DNA of 5,155 nucleotides from Treponema sp. (GCA_031288575.1 JAITRD010000071.1:1-5155), one strand, 5' to 3'. Numbered from the stretch's first letter, positions 1-5,155 are shown. The notes: generated from the sequence alone by a model not told the origin. Translations and numbers: made by a program.

Positions 1-1739
1 GGCCGGTTATTGACGGCCGGCGCCGGGGAGTCCGGGAATCCCTTGAAGAGGTTACCATGGGAATGGCAAAGGCCGCGGTAAAACTCATCACCGAAAATTT
101 AAAGCATCCCAACGGCCAGCCCATAGAATGTGTTTTAGCCGACTCAACTATCGGCGGGGTTGCGGAAGCGGCGGCTTGCCAGGATAAGTTTGCCCGGGAA
201 AATGTGGCGGTAACCCTTACGGTAACTCCCTGCTGGTGTTACGGATCGGAGACCATGGATATGGACCCCTTAACCATCAAGGCGGTCTGGGGCTTTAACG
301 GCACGGATCGGCCCGGCGCGGTCTACCTCGCGGCGGTTCTGGCGGCCCATAACCAAAAGGGACTCCCCGCTTTCGGCATCTACGGCCGGGATGTGCAGGA
401 TCTTTCAGACATCACGACTATTCCGGCGGATGTGGCGGATAAGCTCCTTCGTTTTGCCAGAACGGCCCTGGCCGCGGCCTGGATGCGGGGAAAAAGTTAT
501 CTCGCCATCGGTTCGGTTTCCATGGGCATCGCCGGATCTATTACCGATGCCGATTTTTTCCAGGAATATCTGGGAATGCGCAATGAATATGTGGATATGT
601 CCGAATTGGTACGCCGTTTTGAGGAAAGGATCTATTCCGAAGCGGAGTACAAACGGGCCCTTGCCTGGACCCGCGCAAATTGTAATGAGGGGCCCGATAA
701 TAATCCTCCCAATGAACAGCATGATCGGAAACGCAAGGATCAGGTTTGGGGCACCTGCGTCAAAATGGCTATGATAATCCGGGACCTTATGACAGGGAAT
801 CCGGATCTTAAACGGAAGGGACTTGCTGAAGAGGCCCTGGGACATAACGCCATCCTTGCGGGTTTTCAAGGGCAGCGCCATTGGAACGACCACTTTCCCA
901 ACGGGGATTTTTCGGAGGTAATCCTTAATTCTTCCTTTGATTGGGACGGCATCCGTGCGCCATACCTTGTGGCTACCGAAAATGACTGCCTCAACGGGGT
1001 ATCCATGCTTTTCGGCTACCTCCTCACCGGAACCGCCCAGATCTTTTCGGATGTGCGGACCTATTGGAGCCCCTCCGCGGTGGAACGGGTTACCGGCTGG
1101 AAACCCGAAGGAGCGGGGGCAAAGGGTTTTATCCATCTCATTAATTCCGGTTCCGCGGCCCTGGATGGCACCGGCAAACAAAGGAAAGATGGCAAACCTG
1201 TGATGAAGCCATTCTGGGAAATTACGCCGGAGGACGCGGGAGCCTGTTTAGATGCGGTAAGCTGGCGTTATGCCAGCCTGGGCTATTTCCGGGGGGGCGG
1301 TTATTCCTCGGATTTCCTTACGGAAGGGGATATGCCGGTAACCATGTGCCGGCTCAACCTGGTTAAGGGCGCGGGGCCGGTCCTCCAGATCGCCGAAGGA
1401 GTTACGGTAACCCTCCCCGAAGCGGTCCATGACAAGCTTGATCTCCGCACGGATCCCACATGGCCCTCAACCTGGTTCGCTCCCCGGCTCACCGGAGAAG
1501 GCGCCTTTACAGACGTATATTCGGTAATGGCCAACTGGGGGGCCAACCACGGCGCCGTCTCTTACGGCCATAACGGAGCGGATCTTATCACCCTGGCAAG
1601 CATACTCAGGATCCCGGTTTGTATGCATAATGTCGATCCCGGTCAAATCTGCCGCCCCAGCTACTGGAACAGTTTCGGTATGGATAAGGAAGGTTCCGAT
1701 TACCGGGCGTGCGCCGCCCTGGGGCCTTTATACAAATGA
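1..1739 (+). CDS. fucI: L-fucose isomerase, 5'-truncated by the window edge
   Basis: This enzyme interconverts the aldose L-fucose and the ketose L-fuculose (often D-arabinose/D-ribulose too) in the cytoplasm, the first step of L-fucose breakdown; the family is a Mn2+-dependent hexamer. The frame is open upstream of the ATG at 57: positions 3-56 read PVIDGRRRGVRESLEEVT, matching the E. coli FucI N-terminus from Pro13, and bases 1-2 (gg) fit the preceding Arg codon. About 12 residues therefore lie outside the window, and the ATG at 57 is internal. Full length would be about 590 aa, against 591 in E. coli. Counting from the Met at 57, the metal and catalytic residues are present: Glu308 (VATEND), Asp332 (SDVRTYW) and His498 (GANHG), equivalent to E. 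coli Glu337, Asp361 and His528. The conserved stretches TPCWCYGSET, AGFQGQRHW, FRGGGYSS and the C-terminal GPLYK are intact. It ends in TGA with no strong terminator, and the palindromic element starts 19 bp later. Its other pathway genes are not in view. Confidence 0.97.
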   Translation, partial: PVIDGRRRGVRESLEEVTMGMAKAAVKLITENLKHPNGQPIECVLADSTIGGVAEAAACQDKFARENVAVTLTVTPCWCYGSETMDMDPLTIKAVWGFNGTDRPGAVYLAAVLAAHNQKGLPAFGIYGRDVQDLSDITTIPADVADKLLRFARTALAAAWMRGKSYLAIGSVSMGIAGSITDADFFQEYLGMRNEYVDMSELVRRFEERIYSEAEYKRALAWTRANCNEGPDNNPPNEQHDRKRKDQVWGTCVKMAMIIRDLMTGNPDLKRKGLAEEALGHNAILAGFQGQRHWNDHFPNGDFSEVILNSSFDWDGIRAPYLVATENDCLNGVSMLFGYLLTGTAQIFSDVRTYWSPSAVERVTGWKPEGAGAKGFIHLINSGSAALDGTGKQRKDGKPVMKPFWEITPEDAGACLDAVSWRYASLGYFRGGGYSSDFLTEGDMPVTMCRLNLVKGAGPVLQIAEGVTVTLPEAVHDKLDLRTDPTWPSTWFAPRLTGEGAFTDVYSVMANWGANHGAVSYGHNGADLITLASILRIPVCMHNVDPGQICRPSYWNSFGMDKEGSDYRACAALGPLYK

Positions 1740-1757
1740 GCCGGCGAGCAGCCGCCT

Positions 1758-1798
1758 TGGTTTAATACCCCGCAGCAAAGCCTAAACTTGACCCACAA
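1758..1798 (+). repeat. Left compound terminal inverted repeat
   Basis: The outer 16 bp (1758-1773) and inner 17 bp (1782-1798) both match the right end in inverted orientation. The 8-bp spacer (AGCAAAGC here, CCCCGGTG in the right end read inward) matches at only one position. Conserved blocks with a free spacer suggest two protein-contact sites rather than simple duplication. The inner block is also the start of a local dyad, GCCTAAA (1780-1786) with TTTAGGC (1799-1805). Confidence 0.75.
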
Positions 1799-1841
1799 TT
1801 TAGGCGGTAAATTTATTACCCAAGAGGGGTGTTATCCCCTT

Positions 1842-1870
1842 TCAGGCTAAATTTGACCCACTTTGCCTGA
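1842..1870 (+). repeat. Third copy of the TAAAYTTGACCCAC module in its own dyad
   Basis: TAAATTTGACCCAC lies 65 bp after the left-end copy (TAAACTTGACCCAC) in the same orientation. Like the left-end copy it is enclosed by a small dyad: TCAGGC (1842-1847) pairs with GCCTGA (1865-1870), and AAA/TTT can pair further in. Two direct copies at the left end against one at the right make the element asymmetric. A role as a repeated binding site is inferred. Confidence 0.5.
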
Positions 1871-1875
1871 GTAGG

Positions 1876-2012
1876 CCCGCAAGAGAGGGGGAAAGGCCGG
1901 GGAAAATAGGGACCTGCAAGCAGGTCCACGGAATTCCCCGCTGGAGCGTATCGAAGATAGCGGAGGCGGACTCTACAAGCATTTTTCCCGGCATTTTCCC
2001 CTCTCCTGCGGG
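1876..2012. repeat. Internal long inverted repeat with central hairpins
   Basis: The arms 1876-1907 and 1981-2012 are 32-bp inverted copies with 4 differences. Two of these would be G-U pairs in a transcript of the + strand, so the RNA stem would be nearly continuous. The 73-bp centre holds an 8-bp perfect dyad (GGACCTGC 1910-1917, GCAGGTCC 1920-1927) and a compound one (CCGC 1938-1941 with GCGG 1960-1963, and TATC 1949-1952 with GATA 1956-1959). Retained pairing suggests selection for structure or a recent origin of the element. Confidence 0.65.
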
Positions 2013-2026
2013 AATTACACAGAATT

Positions 2027-2067
2027 TTGTGGGTCAAGTTTAGCACCGGGGGCGGGGTATTAAACCA
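2027..2067 (-). repeat. Right compound terminal inverted repeat
   Basis: This is the inverted partner of the 1758-1798 end. The inner block is 2027-2043 and the outer block 2052-2067, separated by an 8-bp spacer at 2044-2051. The outer match stops at A2067; the flanks beyond it (left ...CCGCCT, right GAGTCT...) show no clear direct duplication. Confidence 0.75.
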
Positions 2068-2170
2068 GAGTCTCGAACAAAATTTCTTACACGATTACTG
2101 TTAAATTGGTGAAAAGAACGGACGCAAAAGACCCGCGATTTTATATTTGCTTCCTTGATGGCTTGAATTT

Positions 2171-2253
2171 AAAAAAGCAGATTAGGCTCAGGTATGCGGC
2201 CTCCAACTTCTTAGGAAGTCAAGTTTCTCGCCCCCTCTTGCCTAATCTGCTTT
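2171..2253 (-). terminator. Large hairpin, probable terminator of the permease-DinB unit
   Basis: AAAGCAGATTAGGC (2174-2187) and GCCTAATCTGCTTT (2240-2253) form a perfect 14-bp inverted repeat around a 52-nt loop. Read on the - strand, the 3' arm runs straight into six T (2176-2171) followed by AAATT, as in an intrinsic terminator, about 58 nt past the DinB-like stop codon. On the + strand the arm is followed only by TTTAAA. The loop is unusually long but contains a smaller dyad (ACTTC 2206-2210, GAAGT 2215-2219). A structured small RNA is an alternative. Confidence 0.45.
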
Positions 2254-2268
2254 AAACAGTACGGTACC

Positions 2269-2294
2269 GGAGCGCCTCGCTAAGGCGCTTCTTT
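2269..2294 (+). terminator. Intrinsic terminator-like hairpin on the + strand
   Basis: GGAGCGCC (2269-2276), a 7-nt loop, then GGCGCTTC (2284-2291) form an 8-bp stem with one G-U pair, followed by TTT. It would stop + strand transcription coming from fucI or the palindromic element before it runs antisense into the DinB-like gene. The T-run is short, so efficiency is uncertain. GGCGCTCC at 2297-2304 gives the 5' arm an alternative, perfect partner. Confidence 0.45.
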
Positions 2295-2310
2295 CCGGCG
2301 CTCCTCTCTC

Positions 2311-2844
2311 CTATTTAGGCAAAAAAGCAACACTAATTCCGGAATAATCATTGTCGATCTTGAGTTCATCCAAAATTTGAGACACCTGACCGCGATGATG
2401 GGTCCCGTGGGCGCCCAACTGCCGGAGCATATAATAAAGGGGCACCGCCGCGGGATTGCCGCCGTACCAATCGAGTTTTATCGGAGCCTTAAAATCCTCT
2501 TCGGAAAGGGCGCTAATAAAATTGATAAGGGCGTCGTCGGCAGTTGTTATAGCGGCGGCTACGCCTTTCCATTGATCTTCGGTGAGTTTTTCCTTGGGAG
2601 CCGAAAGCCCCTCTGCCGCGGCAAGGGCTTTTAAAGCATCGGCGTTATTTGGCAGGGCCGTCTTAAAAAGCCCCTCAAAAAAGAGGGTTCCCCCCAGGAT
2701 ATGCCGGACCAGGCCCGAAAGGCTGCCGTAATAACTCCCCCGCTCCTTTTCCCGCTCATCAAGGGAAAGCTTATCCAAAAGTGAAACTACCGCTTGATCC
2801 GCTTCTTTGTTGTACTTCGCGTCCATCAACAAAATGTCCTTCAT
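2311..2844 (-). CDS. DinB/YfiT-like putative metal-dependent helical protein
   Basis: This 177-aa protein has the length and layout of the DinB superfamily, a four-helix bundle that usually binds a divalent metal through three histidines. Members include bacillithiol- and mycothiol-dependent transferases and many proteins of unknown activity. The expected ligands are visible: His48 in SGLVRHILGG and the HxxxH pair His146/His150 in GAHGTHHRGQ, followed by the family-typical QVSQILDELKI. It has no signal peptide or membrane segment, so it is cytoplasmic. The ATG at 2842-2844 is supported by a strong AGGAGAGG Shine-Dalgarno at 2850-2857. It starts 38 bp after the upstream permease stop on the same strand, with no obvious terminator or promoter between, which suggests co-transcription. 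The family label does not give the substrate. The name refers to Bacillus DinB, not to DNA polymerase IV. Confidence 0.88.
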   Translation of the reverse strand: MKDILLMDAKYNKEADQAVVSLLDKLSLDEREKERGSYYGSLSGLVRHILGGTLFFEGLFKTALPNNADALKALAAAEGLSAPKEKLTEDQWKGVAAAITTADDALINFISALSEEDFKAPIKLDWYGGNPAAVPLYYMLRQLGAHGTHHRGQVSQILDELKIDNDYSGISVAFLPK

Positions 2845-2882
2845 AACACCTCTCCTTAAAAAAATTTATAGCTTCAAAAAAA

Positions 2883-4181
2883 CTATTTTATAAAAAACCT
2901 GAGGAAAAAAACAACAAAAAGAACCCAGGTTACCACGCTGACATCCCTAAATTTGCTGGTTACGGTTTTAAGGATAACATAGGCCAGAATGCCGTATACG
3001 ATCCCTTCAGCAATGCTGTAGGCAAAGGGCATCATTACGATAGCCAGAAAAGCGGGGATGCCCTCGGCCGGATCGGAAAAATCGATATCCGTAACCGACC
3101 GCATCATGAGGAAGCCCACAATAATCAGGGCCGGGGCCGTGGCGGCGCTTGGGATTAGGAGGAAAAGGGGCGAAAAGAAAAGGGCCAGGAAAAAGAGGAG
3201 CCCCGTTACCAGGGCGGAAAAACCGGTTCTCCCCCCGGCGGCGACCCCGGCGGTGCTTTCCACATAACTGGTAACCGTAGAGGTGCCCAGGGCGGCTCCG
3301 GCAACGGTTCCTATGGCATCCGCAAGGAGGGCCTGCTTAACCCGGGGAATATCGCCGTTTTTGTTGATAAGCCCCGCCTGGGTGGTAACCCCCACCAGGG
3401 TTCCCACGGTGTCAAAAATATCTACAAAGAGGAAGGTAAAAAACACGGTAAAAAACTTAAAACTCAATACCGTGGACGGGGAAAAATCAAACTGAAAGAA
3501 AAGCGGCGCCTGGGGCAGATCGACCGGAGACCAGCCCGGGCTGACCGCGGTAACCCCCAGGGGAATGCCGATGATGGCAGTGCCCAGAATCCCGATAAGA
3601 ATAGCGCCGGGAACTTTGAGGGCATAAAGGCTAATAATGATAATCAGGCCGATAAGGGCCAGCAAGGGATCACGCCCCGACAGGTTCCCCAGGCCGATGA
3701 CGGTACCCGCGTCGTTTACCACAATCCCCGCGTTGGCAAAACCGATAAGGGCGATAAAAAGGCCGATTCCCACCGCCACGGCTTTTTTTAAGTTTCCCGG
3801 AATAGCTTTGATAATCGCTTCCCGGACATTAAACAGGGAAAGGATGATAAAAAGGATCCCCTCAAGGAAAACAGCGGTGAGGGCTGCCTGCCAGGAATAC
3901 CCCATCCCCATTACCACCGTATAGGTGAAGAAGGCGTTAAGCCCCATGCCGGGCGCCAGGGCCACCGGCAGGTTCGCCGCAAAGGCCATCACGAGGGTAG
4001 CAATGCCCGAAGCAATTGCGGTGGCGGCAAAAATCCCTCCCTTCGCCATTCCCGGTATACTGCCGAGCATTCCAGGGTTAACCGCAAGAATATAGGCCAT
4101 GGTCAAGAAGGTGGTAAGCCCCGCAAGCACTTCCCTGCGGACCGTGGTACCATGCTCCTTAAGCTTAAAAAACTGCTCCAT
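2883..4181 (-). CDS. NCS2 (AzgA-type) purine/nucleobase permease
   Basis: This inner-membrane transporter of the NCS2/AzgA-like group typically imports hypoxanthine, guanine or adenine by proton symport; PbuG and GhxP are related members. The 432-aa product is almost entirely hydrophobic segments, consistent with about 12-14 membrane spans, and is close to the usual family length. Signatures are LAPGMGLNAFF (about 75-85), FVDIFDTVGTLVGV (about 252-265) and the long TM10 motif from about 297 (ALGTSTVTSYVES, with Glu308), followed by AGGRTG. The acidic residues in the last two are where substrate is bound in studied members. Substrate cannot be fixed more tightly from sequence alone. An in-frame ATG at 4265 would add 28 residues, but these are not family-like and lie over the promoter. 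The ATG at 4179-4181 has a near-perfect ribosome binding site. It probably forms an operon with the DinB-like gene 38 bp downstream. Confidence 0.94.
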   Translation of the reverse strand: MEQFFKLKEHGTTVRREVLAGLTTFLTMAYILAVNPGMLGSIPGMAKGGIFAATAIASGIATLVMAFAANLPVALAPGMGLNAFFTYTVVMGMGYSWQAALTAVFLEGILFIILSLFNVREAIIKAIPGNLKKAVAVGIGLFIALIGFANAGIVVNDAGTVIGLGNLSGRDPLLALIGLIIIISLYALKVPGAILIGILGTAIIGIPLGVTAVSPGWSPVDLPQAPLFFQFDFSPSTVLSFKFFTVFFTFLFVDIFDTVGTLVGVTTQAGLINKNGDIPRVKQALLADAIGTVAGAALGTSTVTSYVESTAGVAAGGRTGFSALVTGLLFFLALFFSPLFLLIPSAATAPALIIVGFLMMRSVTDIDFSDPAEGIPAFLAIVMMPFAYSIAEGIVYGILAYVILKTVTSKFRDVSVVTWVLFVVFFLRFFIK

Positions 4182-4185
4182 GATG

Positions 4186-4193
4186 TCCTCCTT
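4186..4193 (-). promoter_or_regulatory. Ribosome binding site that fixes the permease start
   Basis: AAGGAGGA on the - strand sits 4 nt before the ATG at 4179-4181. It matches the anti-Shine-Dalgarno consensus and favours the 432-aa product over the longer frame starting at 4265. Confidence 0.85.
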
Positions 4194-4205
4194 AAAACAA
4201 GAAAT

Positions 4206-4246
4206 AAAAGGGGATCCAAAACCGTGATTGTGCAAAGGCCCCTTTT
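4206..4246 (-). promoter_or_regulatory. Possible leader stem upstream of the permease
   Basis: On the - strand AAAAGGGG (4246-4239) can pair with CCCCTTTT (4213-4206) across a 25-nt loop. The 3' arm continues into a T-rich stretch and ends 12 nt before the ribosome binding site. It would lie within the roughly 70-nt leader expected from the promoter at 4257-4285. An attenuator or a translation-modulating stem is possible. I see no purine riboswitch core. Confidence 0.35.
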
Positions 4247-4256
4247 TGAATAGCCC

Positions 4257-4285
4257 ATGATACAATGATTTGGCATTTTACACAA
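4257..4285 (-). promoter_or_regulatory. Sigma70-like promoter for the permease-DinB unit
   Basis: On the - strand, TTGTGT (4285-4280) and TATCAT (4262-4257) are separated by exactly 17 bp. The -10 matches the consensus at 5 of 6 positions and the -35 at 3 of 6. Transcription would start about 70 nt before the permease ATG. Confidence 0.5.
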
Positions 4286-4295
4286 CGACTCCGCA

Positions 4296-4324
4296 TTGCC
4301 TCAAAATTAAAACCGGTGTAAATA
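4296..4324 (+). promoter_or_regulatory. Weak candidate promoter for the GH16 gene
   Basis: TTGCCT (4296-4301) and TAAATA (4319-4324) are 17 bp apart. The -10 is poor. If used, transcription would start almost at the ATG at 4332, giving a nearly leaderless message. This agrees with the lack of a well-spaced Shine-Dalgarno: AGAGG ends only one base before the ATG. Confidence 0.22.
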
Positions 4325-4331
4325 TAGAGGC

Positions 4332-5141
4332 ATGAAAGTACTCCGTATTTTCCTTCTCGTTACCGTCGTTACCCTGTTCGGGGTTGGATGCGGGAGGGGC
4401 ATAGAAGATAGTGAGGTTCCCAAGGGATATTCACTGGTGTGGAACGATGAATTTGACACGGAAAATTCCCTGCCGGAAGACGAATGGCGGTTTGAAACCG
4501 GAAAAACCGGATGGGGGAACAATGAACAACAAAACTACACGGCGGGTCTTGGAGAAGACGCCGCGGCCCTGGTGGAAGGGGGGATCTTAAAAATCACGGC
4601 GAAAAAATGGGAGGGGGAAATTATCTCGGCCCGGATAAATACAAGAAAGAGCCGGCTGTACGGCTATTTTGAAGCCCGCCTGAAGCTTCCCCGGGGAAGG
4701 GGTACCTGGCCGGCGTTTTGGATGCTGCCGGAAGACTTTGTTAATTTCCCCGATAACGGGGAAATTGATACCATGGAAGCGGCAGGGTATGACCCGGACT
4801 GGGTGCATACCGGCGAAACCGGCAAAAACGCAAAAAAGAATATCCCCGCGGCTCAAAGCGATTTTCATGTGTACGCGGTAGAATGGACGCCCGGTTTCAT
4901 CAAAGGGTATGCGGACGGGGAACTTTACTTCGAGAAGGACGCCCCCATGTCCCGGCGATTCGGCCCCGCGGCAAAGCCGGGGGCCGGGATCTTTCCAGCC
5001 GCGTTTAAAACCGGTAGAGCCTTAAACGCGGCTTTCACTACTTCAGATACAAAGGCCGTTCGGTATACTTGGTGTGGAGAAGCTCGTGGGCCTTGTGACC
5101 GTTGGGCTCCTCCAGGAATTCGTCGTACACCTGCTGGATAA
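4332..5141 (+). pseudogene. GH16 beta-glucanase-like lipoprotein, 3' end lost (probable pseudogene)
   Basis: This belongs to glycoside hydrolase family 16 (laminarinase/lichenase-type endo-beta-glucanases). The N-terminus is a lipoprotein signal: Lys2, a hydrophobic run, then FGVGC with Cys20 as the likely lipidated residue, so the protein would be exported and membrane-anchored. Family blocks follow: LVWNDEFD (35-42), WGNNEQQNYT (61-70), YGYFEARLKLP (110-120), GTWPAFWMLP (124-133) and catalytic GEIDTMEAAG (143-152), with Glu144 as nucleophile, Asp146, and Glu149 as acid/base. FHVYAVEWTP (178-187) and GELYFE (196-201) follow. Homology stops near residue 204 (about 4943). The usual last 50-60 residues (PF..PFYLILNLAVGG..., DYVRVY) are absent in all frames. 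The rest of the open frame is low-complexity, crosses a hairpin and runs antisense over the hydrogenase gene. The stretch between Glu149 and Phe178 is also about 12 residues shorter than I expect. It is probably inactive. Start choice is uncertain because the ribosome binding site is poor. Confidence 0.72.
4997..5033. terminator. 12-bp dyad downstream of the hydrogenase stop
   Basis: AGCCGCGTTTAA (4997-5008) and TTAAACGCGGCT (5022-5033) are perfect inverted repeats around a 13-nt loop, 4 bp past the hydrogenase stop codon. The position suits a transcription terminator, but the T-run is short on the + strand (TTTC) and absent on the - strand, so it may act as a 3'-stabilising stem instead. It lies inside the run-on frame of the GH16 remnant, which supports the view that the GH16 frame is not real there. 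Confidence 0.5.
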
Positions 5142-5155
5142 AGGGATTCTGGTGG
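5038..5155 (-). CDS. [FeFe]-hydrogenase, C-terminal fragment (small-subunit-like domain)
   Basis: The last 38 codons of a gene whose body lies beyond the right edge read HQNPFIQQVYDEFLEEP, then NGHKAHELLHTKY and TERPLYLK before a TAG at 5038-5040. The pattern of a His/Asn-Pro start, helix with YDEFL.EP, then HKAHELLHT.YT.R is that of the iron-hydrogenase small-subunit domain at the end of monomeric HydA and of HndD/HydA subunits in NAD(P)-linked complexes. These enzymes make or oxidise H2 at the H-cluster. The cysteine ligands of the H-cluster and the N-terminal iron-sulphur domains are out of view, so the subtype cannot be set. It is convergent with, and overlapped antisense by, the GH16 run-on frame, and it was too short to stand out by length alone. 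Confidence 0.85.
   Translation of the reverse strand, partial: HQNPFIQQVYDEFLEEPNGHKAHELLHTKYTERPLYLK

Larger units (their letters stand above)
1758..2067. mobile_element. MITE-like palindromic element, about 310 bp, no transposase
   Basis: The element is bounded by a perfect 16-bp inverted repeat: TGGTTTAATACCCCGC at 1758-1773 and its complement at 2052-2067. Inside each end are 8 mostly unmatched bases and then a second perfect 17-bp repeat (CTAAACTTGACCCACAA at 1782-1798, complement at 2027-2043). Each terminus is thus a 41-bp compound repeat with identical spacing. Further in, 32-bp arms at 1876-1907 and 1981-2012 are also inverted copies of each other with four differences. The whole unit could fold into a long hairpin. 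It sits between convergent genes and contains no convincing coding sequence, as expected for a non-autonomous element or a remnant of an insertion sequence. I see no target-site duplication. Repeated TTGACCCAC motifs near the ends recall the multiple terminal repeats known in IS21-family elements, but that family link is from memory only. A large intergenic repeat of another kind is possible. Confidence 0.6.
2068..2310. other. Rest of the convergent intergenic gap
   Basis: This 243-bp stretch lies between the palindromic element and the end of the DinB-like gene. It is more AT-rich than its surroundings at first, then holds two hairpins annotated separately. One + strand frame is open from 2064 to a TAA at 2253-2255, about 63 codons. 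It reads in part SYTITVKLVKRTDAKD and FYICFLDGLN. It has no ATG (only TTG at 2106 or GTG at 2109), no ribosome binding site that I can see, and I do not recognise it. It could be the tail of a gene cut by the element at 1758-2067, or chance. No other gene is evident here. Confidence 0.4.

Noticed and set aside
405..1181. Long antisense frame inside fucI
   Set aside because: It is a shadow of a well-supported gene with every catalytic residue in place, and its translation is not recognisable.
1743..1764. Terminator directly after fucI (GGCG, 6-nt loop, CGCC, then TTGGTTT)
   Set aside because: The stem is only 4 bp and the T-run is interrupted, so it is too weak to call.
1816..2046. 76-codon frame on the - strand inside the palindromic element
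   Set aside because: It is made almost wholly of the inverted-repeat arms, resembles no protein I know, and has no ribosome binding site of note. Best seen as a by-product of the repeat.
1758..2067. CRISPR array or toxin-antitoxin locus in the repeat-rich gap
   Set aside because: The repeats are inverted pairs with only one extra direct copy, not regularly spaced direct repeats, and no toxin- or antitoxin-like frame is present.
4182..4265. 28-residue N-terminal extension of the permease from an ATG at 4263-4265
   Set aside because: The extra residues are not hydrophobic or family-like and overlap the -10 element. The internal ATG at 4179-4181 has a near-consensus ribosome binding site.
4182..4331. 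Purine riboswitch upstream of the permease
   Set aside because: The leader is short and I could not find the conserved three-way junction core or kissing-loop sequences on the - strand.
4944..5141. C-terminal 66 residues of the GH16 open frame as a genuine extension
   Set aside because: They do not resemble the GH16 C-terminus, include a GC-rich hairpin region, and lie antisense to a clear hydrogenase coding end.

Overview
The window looks like a piece of an anaerobic, saccharolytic bacterial chromosome with moderate-to-high GC. It carries L-fucose isomerase, a secreted beta-glucanase-type lipoprotein, a purine/nucleobase permease and the tail of an [FeFe]-hydrogenase. A fermentative gut organism fits this set. 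My best guess is a Treponema-like spirochete (relaxed lipobox, FeFe hydrogenase, sugar use), but this rests on general knowledge and no taxonomic marker is present.

Layout. Positions 1-1739 (+) hold fucI, missing only about its first dozen codons. Positions 1740-2310 are a 570-bp gap between convergent genes. Most of it (1758-2067) is a compact, highly palindromic, MITE-like element with compound terminal inverted repeats. It is followed by a stretch holding a 14-bp inverted repeat and a second hairpin, both probably terminators. Positions 2311-2844 (-) encode a DinB/YfiT-like metal-binding helical protein. It lies 38 bp downstream of a 432-aa NCS2 (AzgA-type) nucleobase permease at 2883-4181 (-), so the two are probably co-transcribed. 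Positions 4182-4331 form a divergent promoter region, with a good sigma70-like promoter for the permease. From 4332 (+) runs a glycoside hydrolase family 16 lipoprotein. It keeps its catalytic motif but has lost its C-terminal strands, and its open frame runs antisense into the next gene, so it is probably degraded. At 5038-5155 (-) is the extreme C-terminus of an [FeFe]-hydrogenase, whose body lies beyond the window.

The genes do not form one pathway. FucI and the GH16 protein both point to plant or algal polysaccharide and sugar use, the permease to base salvage, and the hydrogenase to H2 metabolism. No defence system, CRISPR array, tRNA or rRNA is visible. The most distinctive item is the non-coding element at 1758-2067. 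The second is the apparent deletion junction between the GH16 gene and the hydrogenase gene.
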